Assembly (NCBI RefSeq): GCF_021730445.1
Contig: NZ_JADNRM010000010.1
Location: 2,231 to 66,230, forward strand
Direction: 5' to 3'
Source: Phocaeicola faecalis
GTDB lineage: Bacteria; Bacteroidota; Bacteroidia; Bacteroidales; Bacteroidaceae
Length of the DNA: 64,000 nucleotides
Part shown: positions 18,032 through 27,951 of the stretch, one piece after another
Layout of the letters: each line of letters starts with the position of its first letter
Position numbering within the stretch: the first letter of the stretch is position 1
The notes under the pieces: model-generated
Database searches by the model: none
Told to the model about the DNA's origin: nothing
Seen by the model: only the letters and a program-made list of their open reading frames with translations
Made by a program: the position numbers and the translations under genes

Positions 18032-19123
18032 ATGACAGCAAATACCCCCAAACGATTGCTCGCTCTCGATATTCTGAGAGGCATCACCATTGCAGGCATG
18101 ATTCTTGTAAACAATCCCGGTTCATGGGGTTATGTATACACCCCTTTAGAGCATGCCGCTTTTAACGGACTCACTCCCACCGACTTAGTCTTTCCTTTTT
18201 TCATGTTTATCATGGGAATATCAACGTATATTTCATTAAGGAAATATGAGTTTTCTTATTCACATACGACCTTGCAAAAGATAGTCAAACGAACAATCGT
18301 CATCTTCTGCATCGGGTTATGCTTAAATCTATTTGCAAAATCAGCATTTACCCATCATCTCAATTTTGAAAACTGGCGCTATATGGGAGTCATGCAACGA
18401 CTTGCCATCAGCTACGGCATTACCGCTTTGATAGCTATCACAGTAAAACATAAATATTTCCCTGCTATCATCATTACCACACTGACAGCATATTTCATCT
18501 TACTGGCTATGGGAGACGGATTTATCCTGTCGGAAACGAATATTATAGCCCGCTTTGATGCATGGGCATTGGGACCCTCCCATATGTACCACGACTCCGG
18601 GATTGCTTTTGACCCGGAAGGCTTACTAAGTACTATCCCTGCCATCTGCCATGTCATGGTAGGCTTTTACTGCGGAAAATTATTCTTTTCGGCCAAAGAT
18701 AATAATGAAAAGATACAACGACTGTTTATCATTGGTACCTTATTGACCTTCATCGGTTTTCTATTGAGCTACGGATGCCCTATCAACAAAAAGATATGGT
18801 CACCTACTTTTATTATTACTACTTGTGGACTGGCATCGAGTTTTTTGGCTCTTCTTATCTGGATTATAGACATTAAAGGCTATCAAAAATGGTGCATATT
18901 TTTCCGGTCATTCGGAGTTAATCCATTATTCATATATGTATTTGCCGAAACGATAGGTGTTATTTTAGGAGTGACAGGATGTAGTAATTTTATCTATGAA
19001 AGAGTACTTGTACCAATTTTGGGCAATTACCCTGCTTCACTTGTTTATTCTTTGCTCTATATCCTGTTTTGCTGGAGTATTGCACATATATTATATAAGA
19101 AGGGCATTTATATAAAAATTTAA
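18032..19123 (+). CDS. NagX/HGSNAT-like membrane acetyltransferase
   Basis: The 363-residue integral membrane protein has about ten hydrophobic helices. The N-terminus RLLALDILRGITIAGMILVNNPGSW and the following FPFFMFIMGIS are signatures of the heparan-alpha-glucosaminide N-acetyltransferase (HGSNAT)/NagX/DUF5009 family. Homologues are proposed to acetylate amino sugars across the membrane using acetyl-CoA; NagX is usually found in GlcNAc-use clusters. An upstream TTG at 17999 is in frame, but it overlaps the promoter, so ATG 18032 is chosen. The position between GH20 and the ECF sigma gene fits a role with N-acetylhexosamines. The acetyl donor reaction here is not proven. Confidence 0.85.
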   Translation: MTANTPKRLLALDILRGITIAGMILVNNPGSWGYVYTPLEHAAFNGLTPTDLVFPFFMFIMGISTYISLRKYEFSYSHTTLQKIVKRTIVIFCIGLCLNLFAKSAFTHHLNFENWRYMGVMQRLAISYGITALIAITVKHKYFPAIIITTLTAYFILLAMGDGFILSETNIIARFDAWALGPSHMYHDSGIAFDPEGLLSTIPAICHVMVGFYCGKLFFSAKDNNEKIQRLFIIGTLLTFIGFLLSYGCPINKKIWSPTFIITTCGLASSFLALLIWIIDIKGYQKWCIFFRSFGVNPLFIYVFAETIGVILGVTGCSNFIYERVLVPILGNYPASLVYSLLYILFCWSIAHILYKKGIYIKI

Positions 19124-19151
19124 AATCAATTTAGAAGAAAACTATAAACAG

Positions 19152-19715
19152 ATGGATAAAGAGGGCAACTTATCATTTATTTCAGAACTGACAGAAGTAT
19201 TTAAAAACAAGCAACAACAATTCATACAGTTTGCATATTCTTATGTACGAGACAAAGAAGATGCAGAAGATATTGTCATGAGCGCTTTCACCACTATGTG
19301 GGAGCGCCGTGACGAATTACAAGAGCACACTAACATTTCCGCCCTGCTTTTGACGGCAATCAAAAACCGTTCACTTAATTATCTACAACATCAGGAAGTA
19401 CGCATGAATGCCGAACAGCAAATCAGTAATATGAAACAAAAAGAAATAGCTCTGCGCATTTCCACACTGGAAGCCTGTGACCCGGAAAAACTATTTTGCG
19501 ACGAAATACAATCCATAATACATACAGCAATCAATGAGCTTCCATCTACCAGCAGACAAATATTCATATTGAGCCGAATAAACAATATGTCTAATAAAGA
19601 AATTGCCACCCGGATGGATATCTCTGTGAAGACTGTAGAATTCCATATCACGCGTTCCCTAAAACAGCTTAGGGCCAAATTGAAAGACTATCAGTTTGTG
19701 TGGATTTGGCTATAA
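19152..19715 (+). CDS. ECF RNA polymerase sigma factor
   Basis: The 187-residue protein has sigma region 2 (about 22-65, FIQFAYSYVRDKEDAEDIVMSAF, W-E-R-R) and region 4 (about 130-178, LPSTSRQIFILSRINNMSNKEIATRMDISVKTVEFHI). It belongs to the Bacteroidetes ECF sigma group that pairs with FecR anti-sigma factors and STN-bearing SusC receptors. It starts 28 bp after the NagX-like gene with no visible terminator, so the two may be cotranscribed. The FecR gene follows 92 bp later. It should turn on the SusCD genes when the receptor binds its glycan. Confidence 0.93.
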   Translation: MDKEGNLSFISELTEVFKNKQQQFIQFAYSYVRDKEDAEDIVMSAFTTMWERRDELQEHTNISALLLTAIKNRSLNYLQHQEVRMNAEQQISNMKQKEIALRISTLEACDPEKLFCDEIQSIIHTAINELPSTSRQIFILSRINNMSNKEIATRMDISVKTVEFHITRSLKQLRAKLKDYQFVWIWL

Positions 19716-19807
19716 GAAAAAGAAATATTGAGATTTTACTAAAAAAATTCATTTTTCCATTAGGGTTCTTTCATCCTATCCGGTTATATATATAAAACAG
19801 GGGAAGA

Positions 19808-20737
19808 ATGAACACTGATTTATTACATAAATACTTTAAAGGAGAAACCACAGAACAAGAGGAAAGCCTCATTGTAGAGTGGGTAGAAGAGAGCGCTGAA
19901 AATAAGGCACGTTATCTGAAAGAGCGTATGCTATACGACGTATCTCTTTTCTCGGACACAACAACCGGCAAGAAAGAAAAGAAAAATATATTTCTATATT
20001 ATATAGTTCCGGCCATGGCAGTAGCGGCTATGTTCGCACTCCTATTCTATATAGGTATTCCTCACACTCCGACCACAGAAAGTGTATTATCACAAACGAT
20101 TCGGATTCCAGCCGGTCAACGTGCTCAAATGGAATTACCGGATGGCTCCCTTGTTTGGCTCAATTCCCAAACGACATTGACATACGATGCCAGCTTCGGA
20201 AAGAAAGACCGGAAAGTCACATTAGACGGTGAAGCATATTTTGAAGTAGCACACAATAAAGAGATTCCCTTCTATGTGCAGACAGAGAAAATTAAAGTGC
20301 AAGTAACCGGAACTAAATTTGATGTATGCTCTTACAAAGGTTCGAATAACTTTATCGCCCGACTCATTGAAGGTTCCATCAACCTGCTGACCAATGATAC
20401 AGAAGAAAAGGCACTCAGCAGCCTGAACAAAGGGAAATACTTTTCGATGGAAAACGGTAAATATAAAACCGGAGAGCTGACCAGCAACAATGCTTTAGCC
20501 TGGATGGAAGGAATATACTATTTTGATGATGTGCCTTTCAAAGAACTCCTCAGTAAAATAGCCCTGTATTATAATTACAAGATAACAGTGGACAATCCGA
20601 AGATATTGGAAGGCTACCGCTGTACAGGCAAATTTAAAGATTTGGACGGTATAGAACACATATTAAAAGTGATTCAGAAAGACCACCCATTCAAGTACCA
20701 TATTGACAATGAACATAATAAGATAACAATAGAATAA
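19808..20737 (+). CDS. FecR family anti-sigma factor
   Basis: The 309-residue protein has a cytosolic N-terminal part (1-60; LLHKYFKGETTEQEESLIVEW), one membrane helix (about 62-82, YYIVPAMAVAAMFALLFYIG) and a periplasmic FecR domain (about 95-205) with AGQRAQMELPDGSLVWLNSQTTLTYD and GEAYFEVAHN. The C-terminal region (about 235-309) is DUF4974-like (GIYYFDDVPFKELLSKIALYYN). It holds the ECF sigma factor inactive until the STN domain of the SusC receptor signals. It lies between the sigma gene and susC, as usual. Confidence 0.93.
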   Translation: MNTDLLHKYFKGETTEQEESLIVEWVEESAENKARYLKERMLYDVSLFSDTTTGKKEKKNIFLYYIVPAMAVAAMFALLFYIGIPHTPTTESVLSQTIRIPAGQRAQMELPDGSLVWLNSQTTLTYDASFGKKDRKVTLDGEAYFEVAHNKEIPFYVQTEKIKVQVTGTKFDVCSYKGSNNFIARLIEGSINLLTNDTEEKALSSLNKGKYFSMENGKYKTGELTSNNALAWMEGIYYFDDVPFKELLSKIALYYNYKITVDNPKILEGYRCTGKFKDLDGIEHILKVIQKDHPFKYHIDNEHNKITIE

Positions 20738-20885
20738 AATCACATAAAAGTTTAACCTTAAATATTTTTAAAGCCATGACATAGAAATCCATCAAAAAAG
20801 AATCGAGAAGTACCCCCATACTCCCCGATTCGACAGCTAACAAATGACCTTAATCAAATTTATTAACTTAACACATTACAAAGAT

Positions 20886-23800
20886 ATGAGAAAAATTTCT
20901 TTGGAAGGGTATTTATACCCAAAAAGTTCAGCTTTTAAACAAATATTACGAACTATGAAAATTGCAGTCTGCCTTTTACTGGCATCTACTCTTAGTGCAT
21001 TCAGTATGGATGTGTATTCTCAAAGCGCTAAAGTCAGCTTGGAATCAAACACTATAAAGGTAGCTCAATTAATCTCTGCTATTGAGGCACAGACTAATTA
21101 TCTATTTGTATACAACAAAAAGAACGTTGATTTAAACCGAAAAGTCAAAATCAACGCTACCCACAAAGCCGTTTCTGAAATATTAGACGAAGTCTTTGAA
21201 GGAACCGGTATTTCTTATGTCATGGAAGGTAAGAATATCGTCCTGACAAAAGGGAATGGCACAATTGGTGAACAGCAACCCAATACCATTACCATTAAAG
21301 GTACAATTACCGACACACAAAATGAGCCCATCATTGGTGCAAATATACTTCAGCAAGGTACAACCAACGGTACTATTACCGATGTCAACGGTGAGTTTAC
21401 TCTGGAGGTACCTTCTGACGCACAATTGATAATCTCCTATATCGGTTATAAGAAAATCATTATCCCTGTAAACGGTCAGACTACCTTCACCGTCAAAATG
21501 GAAGATGACGCCCTCAAATTGGATAATGTAGTAGTTACAGCGATGGGTATTAAGAAAAAAGAGGCCTCATTGACTTATTCTACCCAACAATTGAACGGTG
21601 ATGAACTGACACGTGCCAAAGATGCCAATATGATTAATTCACTGGCCGGTAAATCTGCCGGTGTCACCATTACAAAAAACTCTTCCGGTTTGGGCGGTTC
21701 TGCAAAAGTATCTATCCGTGGTGTCCGTTCTGCCAATGAAAACGGCAATAACCAACCATTGTACGTCATTGACGGTGTCCCTATGCTGAACAACACTACT
21801 GAACAATCATTCAGCGTAATGGGTGGTAATAATGATGCCGGTAACCGTGACTCCGGCGACGGCATATCCAATCTCAACCCAGATGACATAGAAAGTATGA
21901 GTATTTTAAAAGGTGCATCTGCTGCCGCACTTTATGGTTCTCAAGCTGCCAATGGTGTAATCTTAATTACAACCAAAAAAGGGAAAGCAGGTATGCAAAG
22001 AATTACATTCTCTTCCAACCTGACAGTCGACCATGCTGTTTCATTACCCGAATTCCAAAACAGCTATGACGTAGACGGTTTAACCAATTGGGGTACCCAA
22101 AATACTTCCATGAAGAATTATGATAACGTAGGTGACTTCTTCGGAAACGGTATTACTGCAATCAACTCATTGAGTATTCAAGTAGGAAAAGAAAAAGTTC
22201 AGACCTATTTCTCATACGCCAACACAACTGCGTCAGGTATTATCGATGCCAACAAATTATACAAACATAATCTGGCATTGCGCGAAACCGCTACACTATT
22301 CAACGATAAACTTACATTGGATGCCAATGTGAACCTGATTTCCCAAACAATCAAAGACCGCCCCACTTCCGGTGGTTATTACATGAACCCGTTGGTAGGA
22401 CTTTATACTTTCCCACGCGGCAAGGATATGAGCGAATATCGCGACAATTATGAAGTTTTCGATGAAGGACGTAATCTGCCATTGCAAAATTGGTATACCT
22501 CCACAGCCGATTTTGAACAGAATCCTTACTGGATTGTAAACCGTATCACCAGTAAAGACAAACGTTATCGCGCCATTGCATCGTTGAGTGCAAACTTCAA
22601 GGCCACCGACTGGCTGACTTTACAAGCCCGTGGCAATATCGACTTTATCAATGACAAATACCAACAGAAATTCTATGCCGGCACAGCAGCCAATCTTTGC
22701 CATGCAAACGGACGCTATGTAGACATGAACGACCAGGAATTTTTAATGTATGGTGACGTAATGGCCATGTTTAATAAAACATGGAAGGACTGGAGCGTAA
22801 ATGCAGCTGTCGGCGGCAGCATCAATGTGCAGAAAACCAATATGCTTAAGTTGGATTCCGGAAAGGCCGGTTTGTATTATGCAAATGTATTCACAGTTCC
22901 CAATATGATTCTTAATACCGGAACTGCCTATATTGACGAAACCCTGAATCAACGCCGCACAGTACAATCTATATTCGGGACAGCACAAATCGGTTGGAAA
23001 GAAGCCGCTTATATTGACTTGACCGCGCGTAATGACTGGTCATCCACTTTGGCAGGAACCAGCAGCCGCAAGAAAGGCTTCTTCTATCCGTCGGTAGGTT
23101 TGACATGGATTATGTCCAAGAGCCTTCCTATGCCCGAATGGATTAACTTTGCAAAAATTCGTGGTTCATGGGCACAAGTAGGTAACGACCTTCCTATCGG
23201 CATCACTTCTCCTATTCCGACTATCACAGCCGGTGGCATCGTTCATCAAATTCAATATGACATTGACGAAAACCTGAAGCCTGAAATCTCTTCTTCTTGG
23301 GAAATCGGTATGGAATGGAAATTCTTCAACAGCCGTCTGGATTTGGACTTCACCTACTATCGGACAGATACAAAAAACCAATTATTGTATATCAGCACTC
23401 CGACAGGCGCACACCCACACAAATATATCAATGCAGGTAAAATCCGTAACTCAGGTGTTGAACTGACTGTAGGCGTCACGCCTATAATGAATGAAAACTT
23501 CCGTTGGAAATCAACAGTAAACTTCTCTACCAATAAAAATAAAGTGGTTTCTTTAGGTGGCAATGACGAGTTCGTATATGGTGATGACGGTTTGTCAATG
23601 CCTTACAGAATGCGCGTTAAAGAAGGCGGTTCACTGGGTGACCTCTATGGTAACGACTTCAAACGTGAAAACGGCAAGATTGTAACCGATGAAAAGGGAG
23701 TGCCGGTACTCGAAACAGGAAACAATGTATTGATTGGAAATGCTAACCCAGACTGTATGCTGGGATGGAGTAACACATTTACTTACAAAGGCTTCAGTCT

Positions 23801-24254
23801 TTATTTCTTGGTCGATGCTACAATCGGTGGTGACGTCATCTCGCTGACTCAGGCTGCTCTTGACCTGAAAGGGCTTAGCAAAGTATCTGCCGAAGCACGT
23901 GACAAAGGCTATGTAGAAGTAGAAGGACAGAAATTTGAAGATGTAAATGCTTTCTATAATAAAGTGGCAACACGAGGTGATGCTTGTACATCCTATTATC
24001 GTTACGACCGGACCAACGTTCGTATGCGTGAGATATCACTAGGGTATTCATTTCCGCAGAATATGCTGGAAAAGACAAAATTTATCAAAGGTCTTGACCT
24101 CTCATTAGTAGCACGCAACTTATTCTTCTTCTACAAAGACGCTCCGTTTGATCCGGATGCAACAATGTCTGTAGGTAATACCAATCAAGGTATTGACGTA
24201 TTCGGCATGCCGTCTACTAGAAACATAGGTTTCAATATTAAATTCACATTCTAA
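20886..24254 (+). CDS. SusC-like TonB-dependent receptor with N-terminal STN signalling domain
   Basis: This is the outer-membrane glycan importer of the first PUL, about 1122 residues. An ATG at 20844 is also in frame; 20886 (MRKISLEG) is chosen as nearer to the signal segment TMKIAVCLLLASTLSAFSM, and the exact start is uncertain. After the signal comes an STN domain (about 50-120, KVAQLISAIEAQTNYLFVYN), a carboxypeptidase-regulatory-like domain (about 130-205, ITIKGTITDTQNEPIIGANI), a plug with VVVTAMGIKKKE and SIRGVRSANENGNNQPLYVIDGVP, and the 22-strand barrel ending in Phe. The STN domain contacts FecR in the periplasm. It pairs with the SusD gene 13 bp downstream. Confidence 0.94.
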   Translation: MRKISLEGYLYPKSSAFKQILRTMKIAVCLLLASTLSAFSMDVYSQSAKVSLESNTIKVAQLISAIEAQTNYLFVYNKKNVDLNRKVKINATHKAVSEILDEVFEGTGISYVMEGKNIVLTKGNGTIGEQQPNTITIKGTITDTQNEPIIGANILQQGTTNGTITDVNGEFTLEVPSDAQLIISYIGYKKIIIPVNGQTTFTVKMEDDALKLDNVVVTAMGIKKKEASLTYSTQQLNGDELTRAKDANMINSLAGKSAGVTITKNSSGLGGSAKVSIRGVRSANENGNNQPLYVIDGVPMLNNTTEQSFSVMGGNNDAGNRDSGDGISNLNPDDIESMSILKGASAAALYGSQAANGVILITTKKGKAGMQRITFSSNLTVDHAVSLPEFQNSYDVDGLTNWGTQNTSMKNYDNVGDFFGNGITAINSLSIQVGKEKVQTYFSYANTTASGIIDANKLYKHNLALRETATLFNDKLTLDANVNLISQTIKDRPTSGGYYMNPLVGLYTFPRGKDMSEYRDNYEVFDEGRNLPLQNWYTSTADFEQNPYWIVNRITSKDKRYRAIASLSANFKATDWLTLQARGNIDFINDKYQQKFYAGTAANLCHANGRYVDMNDQEFLMYGDVMAMFNKTWKDWSVNAAVGGSINVQKTNMLKLDSGKAGLYYANVFTVPNMILNTGTAYIDETLNQRRTVQSIFGTAQIGWKEAAYIDLTARNDWSSTLAGTSSRKKGFFYPSVGLTWIMSKSLPMPEWINFAKIRGSWAQVGNDLPIGITSPIPTITAGGIVHQIQYDIDENLKPEISSSWEIGMEWKFFNSRLDLDFTYYRTDTKNQLLYISTPTGAHPHKYINAGKIRNSGVELTVGVTPIMNENFRWKSTVNFSTNKNKVVSLGGNDEFVYGDDGLSMPYRMRVKEGGSLGDLYGNDFKRENGKIVTDEKGVPVLETGNNVLIGNANPDCMLGWSNTFTYKGFSLYFLVDATIGGDVISLTQAALDLKGLSKVSAEARDKGYVEVEGQKFEDVNAFYNKVATRGDACTSYYRYDRTNVRMREISLGYSFPQNMLEKTKFIKGLDLSLVARNLFFFYKDAPFDPDATMSVGNTNQGIDVFGMPSTRNIGFNIKFTF

Positions 24255-24267
24255 TACTCAGACCATT

Positions 24268-25878
24268 ATGAAAAGTAATAAATATATTCTCTCCATATTA
24301 TTAAGCGGAATTATTGGAATGACCGCTTGTACAGACAGTTTTGAACGCTATAATACTCCTGACGGAGCATTCACCGAAGATTTGCAGGATTATGATTTTC
24401 AAAGACAGCTCATCCCATTCAAAACTTCTCAAACTGCAATCATCTATCAGACCGGAGTAGACGGTACCGACTGGCAATACCAAATTATGCAGAGTTTGGC
24501 TGCCGATATGTTTGGCGGATACTTTCATGATATGAAAGGCGATTTCAACGACAAGAATTCCACCTACAACCTTAACCTAGGTTGGACGAGTGCTCAATGG
24601 AGTTACAACTATGCACAGGGAATGCCCGCTATTGCCAGTGCAGAAAAGATTGACACCAAAGAAGAATATCCAACTTTCTATGCTGTCAACAAGATTATCA
24701 AGGTAGCCATGATGCATCGTGTATCAGACTATTACGGTCCGATTATTTACAAGAACTTCGGTAAAGACAACCCTGCTCCCGAATCGCAACAAGAAGTATA
24801 CAACGATTTTTTTGCCGACTTGTCAGAAGCTATAGACTTACTGAAAACACACGTTGCTGATAATGGTCCTGAAACATTTGCCGGTGTAGACATTATGATG
24901 CCCCCGGGAAAACGCAATTATGCCCAATGGATAAAATTCGCCAATTCATTACGCCTCCGCTTGGCTATGCGCGTTTCCAATGTAGACAAGAGTCTGGCCG
25001 AGGCTCAAACCAAAGCAGCATTAGACCCAAACAATGGTGGAGTGTTAGAAAAAGCTGATGATACAGTAGGTGAATATGGAATACGTAATCCGTTGGGGGG
25101 CGTCAACGGTTGGGATGAAGTCTTTATGAATGCCAACCTTGAATCTTTCTTGAATGGATATGAAGATCCTCGCATGGATAAATACTTCGTACCTGCAACA
25201 GGCAACTCGGGAGGTGACGGTGATGTAGCAGAATTATTCCCGATAAAGAATAAGTTTAAAGGAGTGCGTCAGGGTACAGGCATTGTTACCGACAATCGGT
25301 ATGTCACTCATTCCAAGACCATTGTAACTACCTCAACTCCGATTATCGTAATGACGGCAGCCGAAGTGTGGTTCCTTCGCGCCGAAGCTGCATTAAGAGG
25401 ATATGTAGACCCCGGAAAAGAAGCCGAATATTATAAGAAAGGTATAGAAACCTCTTTTGCACAATGGGGTGCAGGTGATGCAGGTGCTTACCTGACGAGT
25501 GAAAATGTTCCGGCTGACTATAAAGATGCTTTCAATGCAAAATTCGATGCCAAAGCAACGACCTCCATTACTCCTAAATGGGATGATGCCGCAACAAACG
25601 AACAAAAATTGGAACGTATCATTACACAAAAATGGCTGGCGTGCTATCCCGACGGCTGCGAAGCATGGGCAGAGCAACGCCGTACCGGTTATCCGAAGCT
25701 ATTCAAAGTGGCTGTAAACAACAGTCAGGGAACCATCAACACCGATATCATGATTCGCCGTCTTCCATTCTCCAATGAATTGGATGCAAGTACCATCAGC
25801 CAATTAACCAGTTTACTAGGTGGTGCCGACAATGGCGGAACACGCCTGTGGTGGGATGCCGGAAGAAATAATTTCTAA
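24268..25878 (+). CDS. SusD/RagB-like surface glycan-binding lipoprotein
   Basis: The 536-residue lipoprotein (signal ending IGMTACTDS, Cys about 21) forms the lid of the SusC transporter. It belongs to the SusD-like branch marked by FERYNTPDGAFTEDL near the N-terminus, W-Q-Y-Q-I-M-Q, FYAVNKIIKVAMMHRVSDYYGPI, and PIIVMTAAEVWFLRAEAALRGY in the TPR-like part. The C-terminal NGGTRLWWDAGRNNF is also typical. The gene directly follows susC and ends at a terminator (25975-26010), closing the sigma/FecR/SusCD unit. Binding specificity cannot be read; the HexNAc hydrolases nearby suggest amino-sugar glycans. Confidence 0.92.
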   Translation: MKSNKYILSILLSGIIGMTACTDSFERYNTPDGAFTEDLQDYDFQRQLIPFKTSQTAIIYQTGVDGTDWQYQIMQSLAADMFGGYFHDMKGDFNDKNSTYNLNLGWTSAQWSYNYAQGMPAIASAEKIDTKEEYPTFYAVNKIIKVAMMHRVSDYYGPIIYKNFGKDNPAPESQQEVYNDFFADLSEAIDLLKTHVADNGPETFAGVDIMMPPGKRNYAQWIKFANSLRLRLAMRVSNVDKSLAEAQTKAALDPNNGGVLEKADDTVGEYGIRNPLGGVNGWDEVFMNANLESFLNGYEDPRMDKYFVPATGNSGGDGDVAELFPIKNKFKGVRQGTGIVTDNRYVTHSKTIVTTSTPIIVMTAAEVWFLRAEAALRGYVDPGKEAEYYKKGIETSFAQWGAGDAGAYLTSENVPADYKDAFNAKFDAKATTSITPKWDDAATNEQKLERIITQKWLACYPDGCEAWAEQRRTGYPKLFKVAVNNSQGTINTDIMIRRLPFSNELDASTISQLTSLLGGADNGGTRLWWDAGRNNF

Positions 25879-25974
25879 AAAGGCAAAAAAGCACAAGTGT
25901 TTTATCACAGTTATGTATTAAAAAAATTCGCTTCAGATTTCAGGGTATTAGCATAAGGCAAAAAGAAGTGTCAA

Positions 25975-26010
25975 GGCGGAAAGTAGCATTGCTTTCCGCC
26001 TCTTTTATTT
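25975..26010 (+). terminator. Rho-independent terminator after SusD
   Basis: GGCGGAAAG (25975-25983) and CTTTCCGCC (25992-26000) form a perfect 9-bp stem, followed by TCTTTTATTT. Confidence 0.9.
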
Positions 26011-26048
26011 ATTTCACTGATATATTTCACAGGATTTATAGAAACCTA

Positions 26049-26080
26049 TTTGGATATTAGCTCTCACTACGCTACCTTTG
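26049..26080 (+). promoter_or_regulatory. Promoter of the GH123 gene
   Basis: TTTG at 26049-26052 (-33) and TACCTTTG at 26073-26080 (-7) are separated by 20 bp. The start codon is 26 bp further on. This shows that the GH123 unit is transcribed separately from SusCD. Confidence 0.7.
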
Positions 26081-26106
26081 CATACAGAAACAAATAATCA
26101 CAACCT

Positions 26107-27855
26107 ATGAAAAGACTCATTATTCTAGGCACTTTCTTATTATCAATAAGCTGCCTAAATGCTCAGACTTCAACAAACTACGAAGAAGCAAGTAATCCAA
26201 TTGCAACCAATCCCTCTTTATGGGCTAAAGTAAGTGCTCCGCAAGTCAGCTGGGGTAGCACAGATATTAGATACAAAAAAGAAGAACCTGCTCCGATTGC
26301 CCGACTTAAAAAAGACATTAACCTTACTGCATGGAAGGGTGAAAGAGTTTCGGCACAGTTTGTTGTATGGACTCCTGAAGCACTCGACAACTTATCTTTT
26401 ATAGTCAGTGACCTAACCTCCGGCAAAGAAACGATTTCAAAAGACGACATCCGTACCGGTTTTGTACGTTATGTCATGACCGACGAATTAAATAAAGACG
26501 GAAAAGGCGGATGCGGCTACCGTAAGAGTTCGGATTATGACTCTACACTTGTAGCAGACCCTATCGACCATATCGCCTCCACCCTAGTGGTACCTGCCAA
26601 TGCAACACAAGGCGGATGGATTAGTGTCCGTGTGCCTCAACAGGTAAAAGCCGGAAAATATACCGGTACCGTTACTGTAAAAGATGGAGATAAAGTCTTA
26701 TCAGAACTGAAATTAGCAGTAAATGTAAAGAATCACACTTTGCCGGCTTCCACCGAATGGGCTTTCCATCTTGATTTGTGGCAAAACCCGTATGCCGAAG
26801 CACGTTACTATAATGTAGAACCGTTCAGCAAAGAACATTTTGACCGTATGCGTCCCGATATGCAAAATTATGTAGATGCAGGCGGAAAAGTCATCACTGC
26901 CTCTATCATGCACAAACCTTGGAACGGCCAGACTTATGATCCCTTCGAAAGCATGGTAACTTGGTTAAAGAAAGCAGACGGAACTTGGTATTTCGATTAT
27001 ACCGTATTCGACAAATGGGTGGAATATATGATGTCATTGGGAGTTAAAAAGCAAATTAACTGCTATTCAATGGTACCTTGGAGACTCTCCTTCCAATACT
27101 TCGACCAGGCAAGCAATTCATTCAAATATCTGGATGCCAAACCAGGCGAACCTGCTTATGATGAATTTTGGGGCAATATGCTGACCTCTTTCGCCAAACA
27201 TCTGAAAGAAAAAGGATGGTTCGACATAACACATATATCTATGGACGAACGCCCGATGAAAGACATGTTGGCTACATTAAAAGTGATTCGTAAAGCCGAT
27301 AAAGATTTTAAAGTTTCTTTAGCAGGAACCTATCACGATGAATTAGTGAAAGAATTGCATGACTATTGTATCGCCATAGGCGAGAAGTTCCCTGCAGAAG
27401 TGATTAAATCACGCAGAGAAGCCGGACAGGTCACTACCTATTATACCTGTTGTACCGAACCCCGCCCGAATACTTTCACTTTCAGTGCACCGGCTGAAGC
27501 TGAATGGTTAGGTTGGTTTGCTGCCAAAGAGAACTTGGACGGTTACCTCCGTTGGGCTTTAAACAGCTGGGTTAAGAATCCTTTGCAAGACAGCCGTTTC
27601 ACAGCATGGGCTGCCGGAGACACTTATATGATTTATCCCGAAGGACGTTCATCCATCCGTTTCGAACGTCTGATTGAAGGTATTCAAGCTTACGAAAAGA
27701 TTCGCATCTTAAAGGAAGAATTCGAAAAGAAAGGAAACAAATCAGCTATCAAACAAATTGATAAAGTATTGAAAACATTCGACGAATTCAGTCTGGAAAA
27801 GATTCCGGCTGCTACGGTTGTTGCTAAAGCTAAAGAAGCTATCAACAAATATTAA
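26107..27855 (+). CDS. GH123 glycoside hydrolase (beta-N-acetylgalactosaminidase-like, DUF4091)
   Basis: The 582-residue protein has a signal peptide (1-19, SCLNAQ; a Cys at 16 makes a lipoprotein possible), an N-terminal beta-sandwich (about 40-210) and a TIM-barrel (about 215-520) with a C-terminal DUF4091-type region. The adjacent Asp-Glu pair D380-E381 in ISMDERPMKD fits the catalytic DE motif of GH123, a family of beta-N-acetylgalactosaminidases that includes an enzyme from the related gut species B. vulgatus. The barrel also has LDLWQNPYAEARYYNVEPF. GH123 enzymes act on terminal beta-GalNAc of host glycans, in line with the GH20 gene nearby. It has its own promoter. Confidence 0.88.
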   Translation: MKRLIILGTFLLSISCLNAQTSTNYEEASNPIATNPSLWAKVSAPQVSWGSTDIRYKKEEPAPIARLKKDINLTAWKGERVSAQFVVWTPEALDNLSFIVSDLTSGKETISKDDIRTGFVRYVMTDELNKDGKGGCGYRKSSDYDSTLVADPIDHIASTLVVPANATQGGWISVRVPQQVKAGKYTGTVTVKDGDKVLSELKLAVNVKNHTLPASTEWAFHLDLWQNPYAEARYYNVEPFSKEHFDRMRPDMQNYVDAGGKVITASIMHKPWNGQTYDPFESMVTWLKKADGTWYFDYTVFDKWVEYMMSLGVKKQINCYSMVPWRLSFQYFDQASNSFKYLDAKPGEPAYDEFWGNMLTSFAKHLKEKGWFDITHISMDERPMKDMLATLKVIRKADKDFKVSLAGTYHDELVKELHDYCIAIGEKFPAEVIKSRREAGQVTTYYTCCTEPRPNTFTFSAPAEAEWLGWFAAKENLDGYLRWALNSWVKNPLQDSRFTAWAAGDTYMIYPEGRSSIRFERLIEGIQAYEKIRILKEEFEKKGNKSAIKQIDKVLKTFDEFSLEKIPAATVVAKAKEAINKY

Positions 27856-27869
27856 GAAACAATTTATCG

Positions 27870-27919
27870 GGAGGATGTATCAGAACTTATCAGGAGTTTT
27901 GACACATCCTCCTTTATTT
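27870..27919 (+). terminator. Terminator-like hairpin after GH123
   Basis: GGAGGATGT (27870-27878) pairs with ACATCCTCC (27904-27912), followed by TTTATTTA. The loop contains GTTTTGACAC, linking it to the repeat family at 9692 and 54974. It may only partly reduce read-through into the next gene. Confidence 0.7.
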
Positions 27920-27951
27920 AATGACACTTGCAGAATAAACGAAACTCATTG

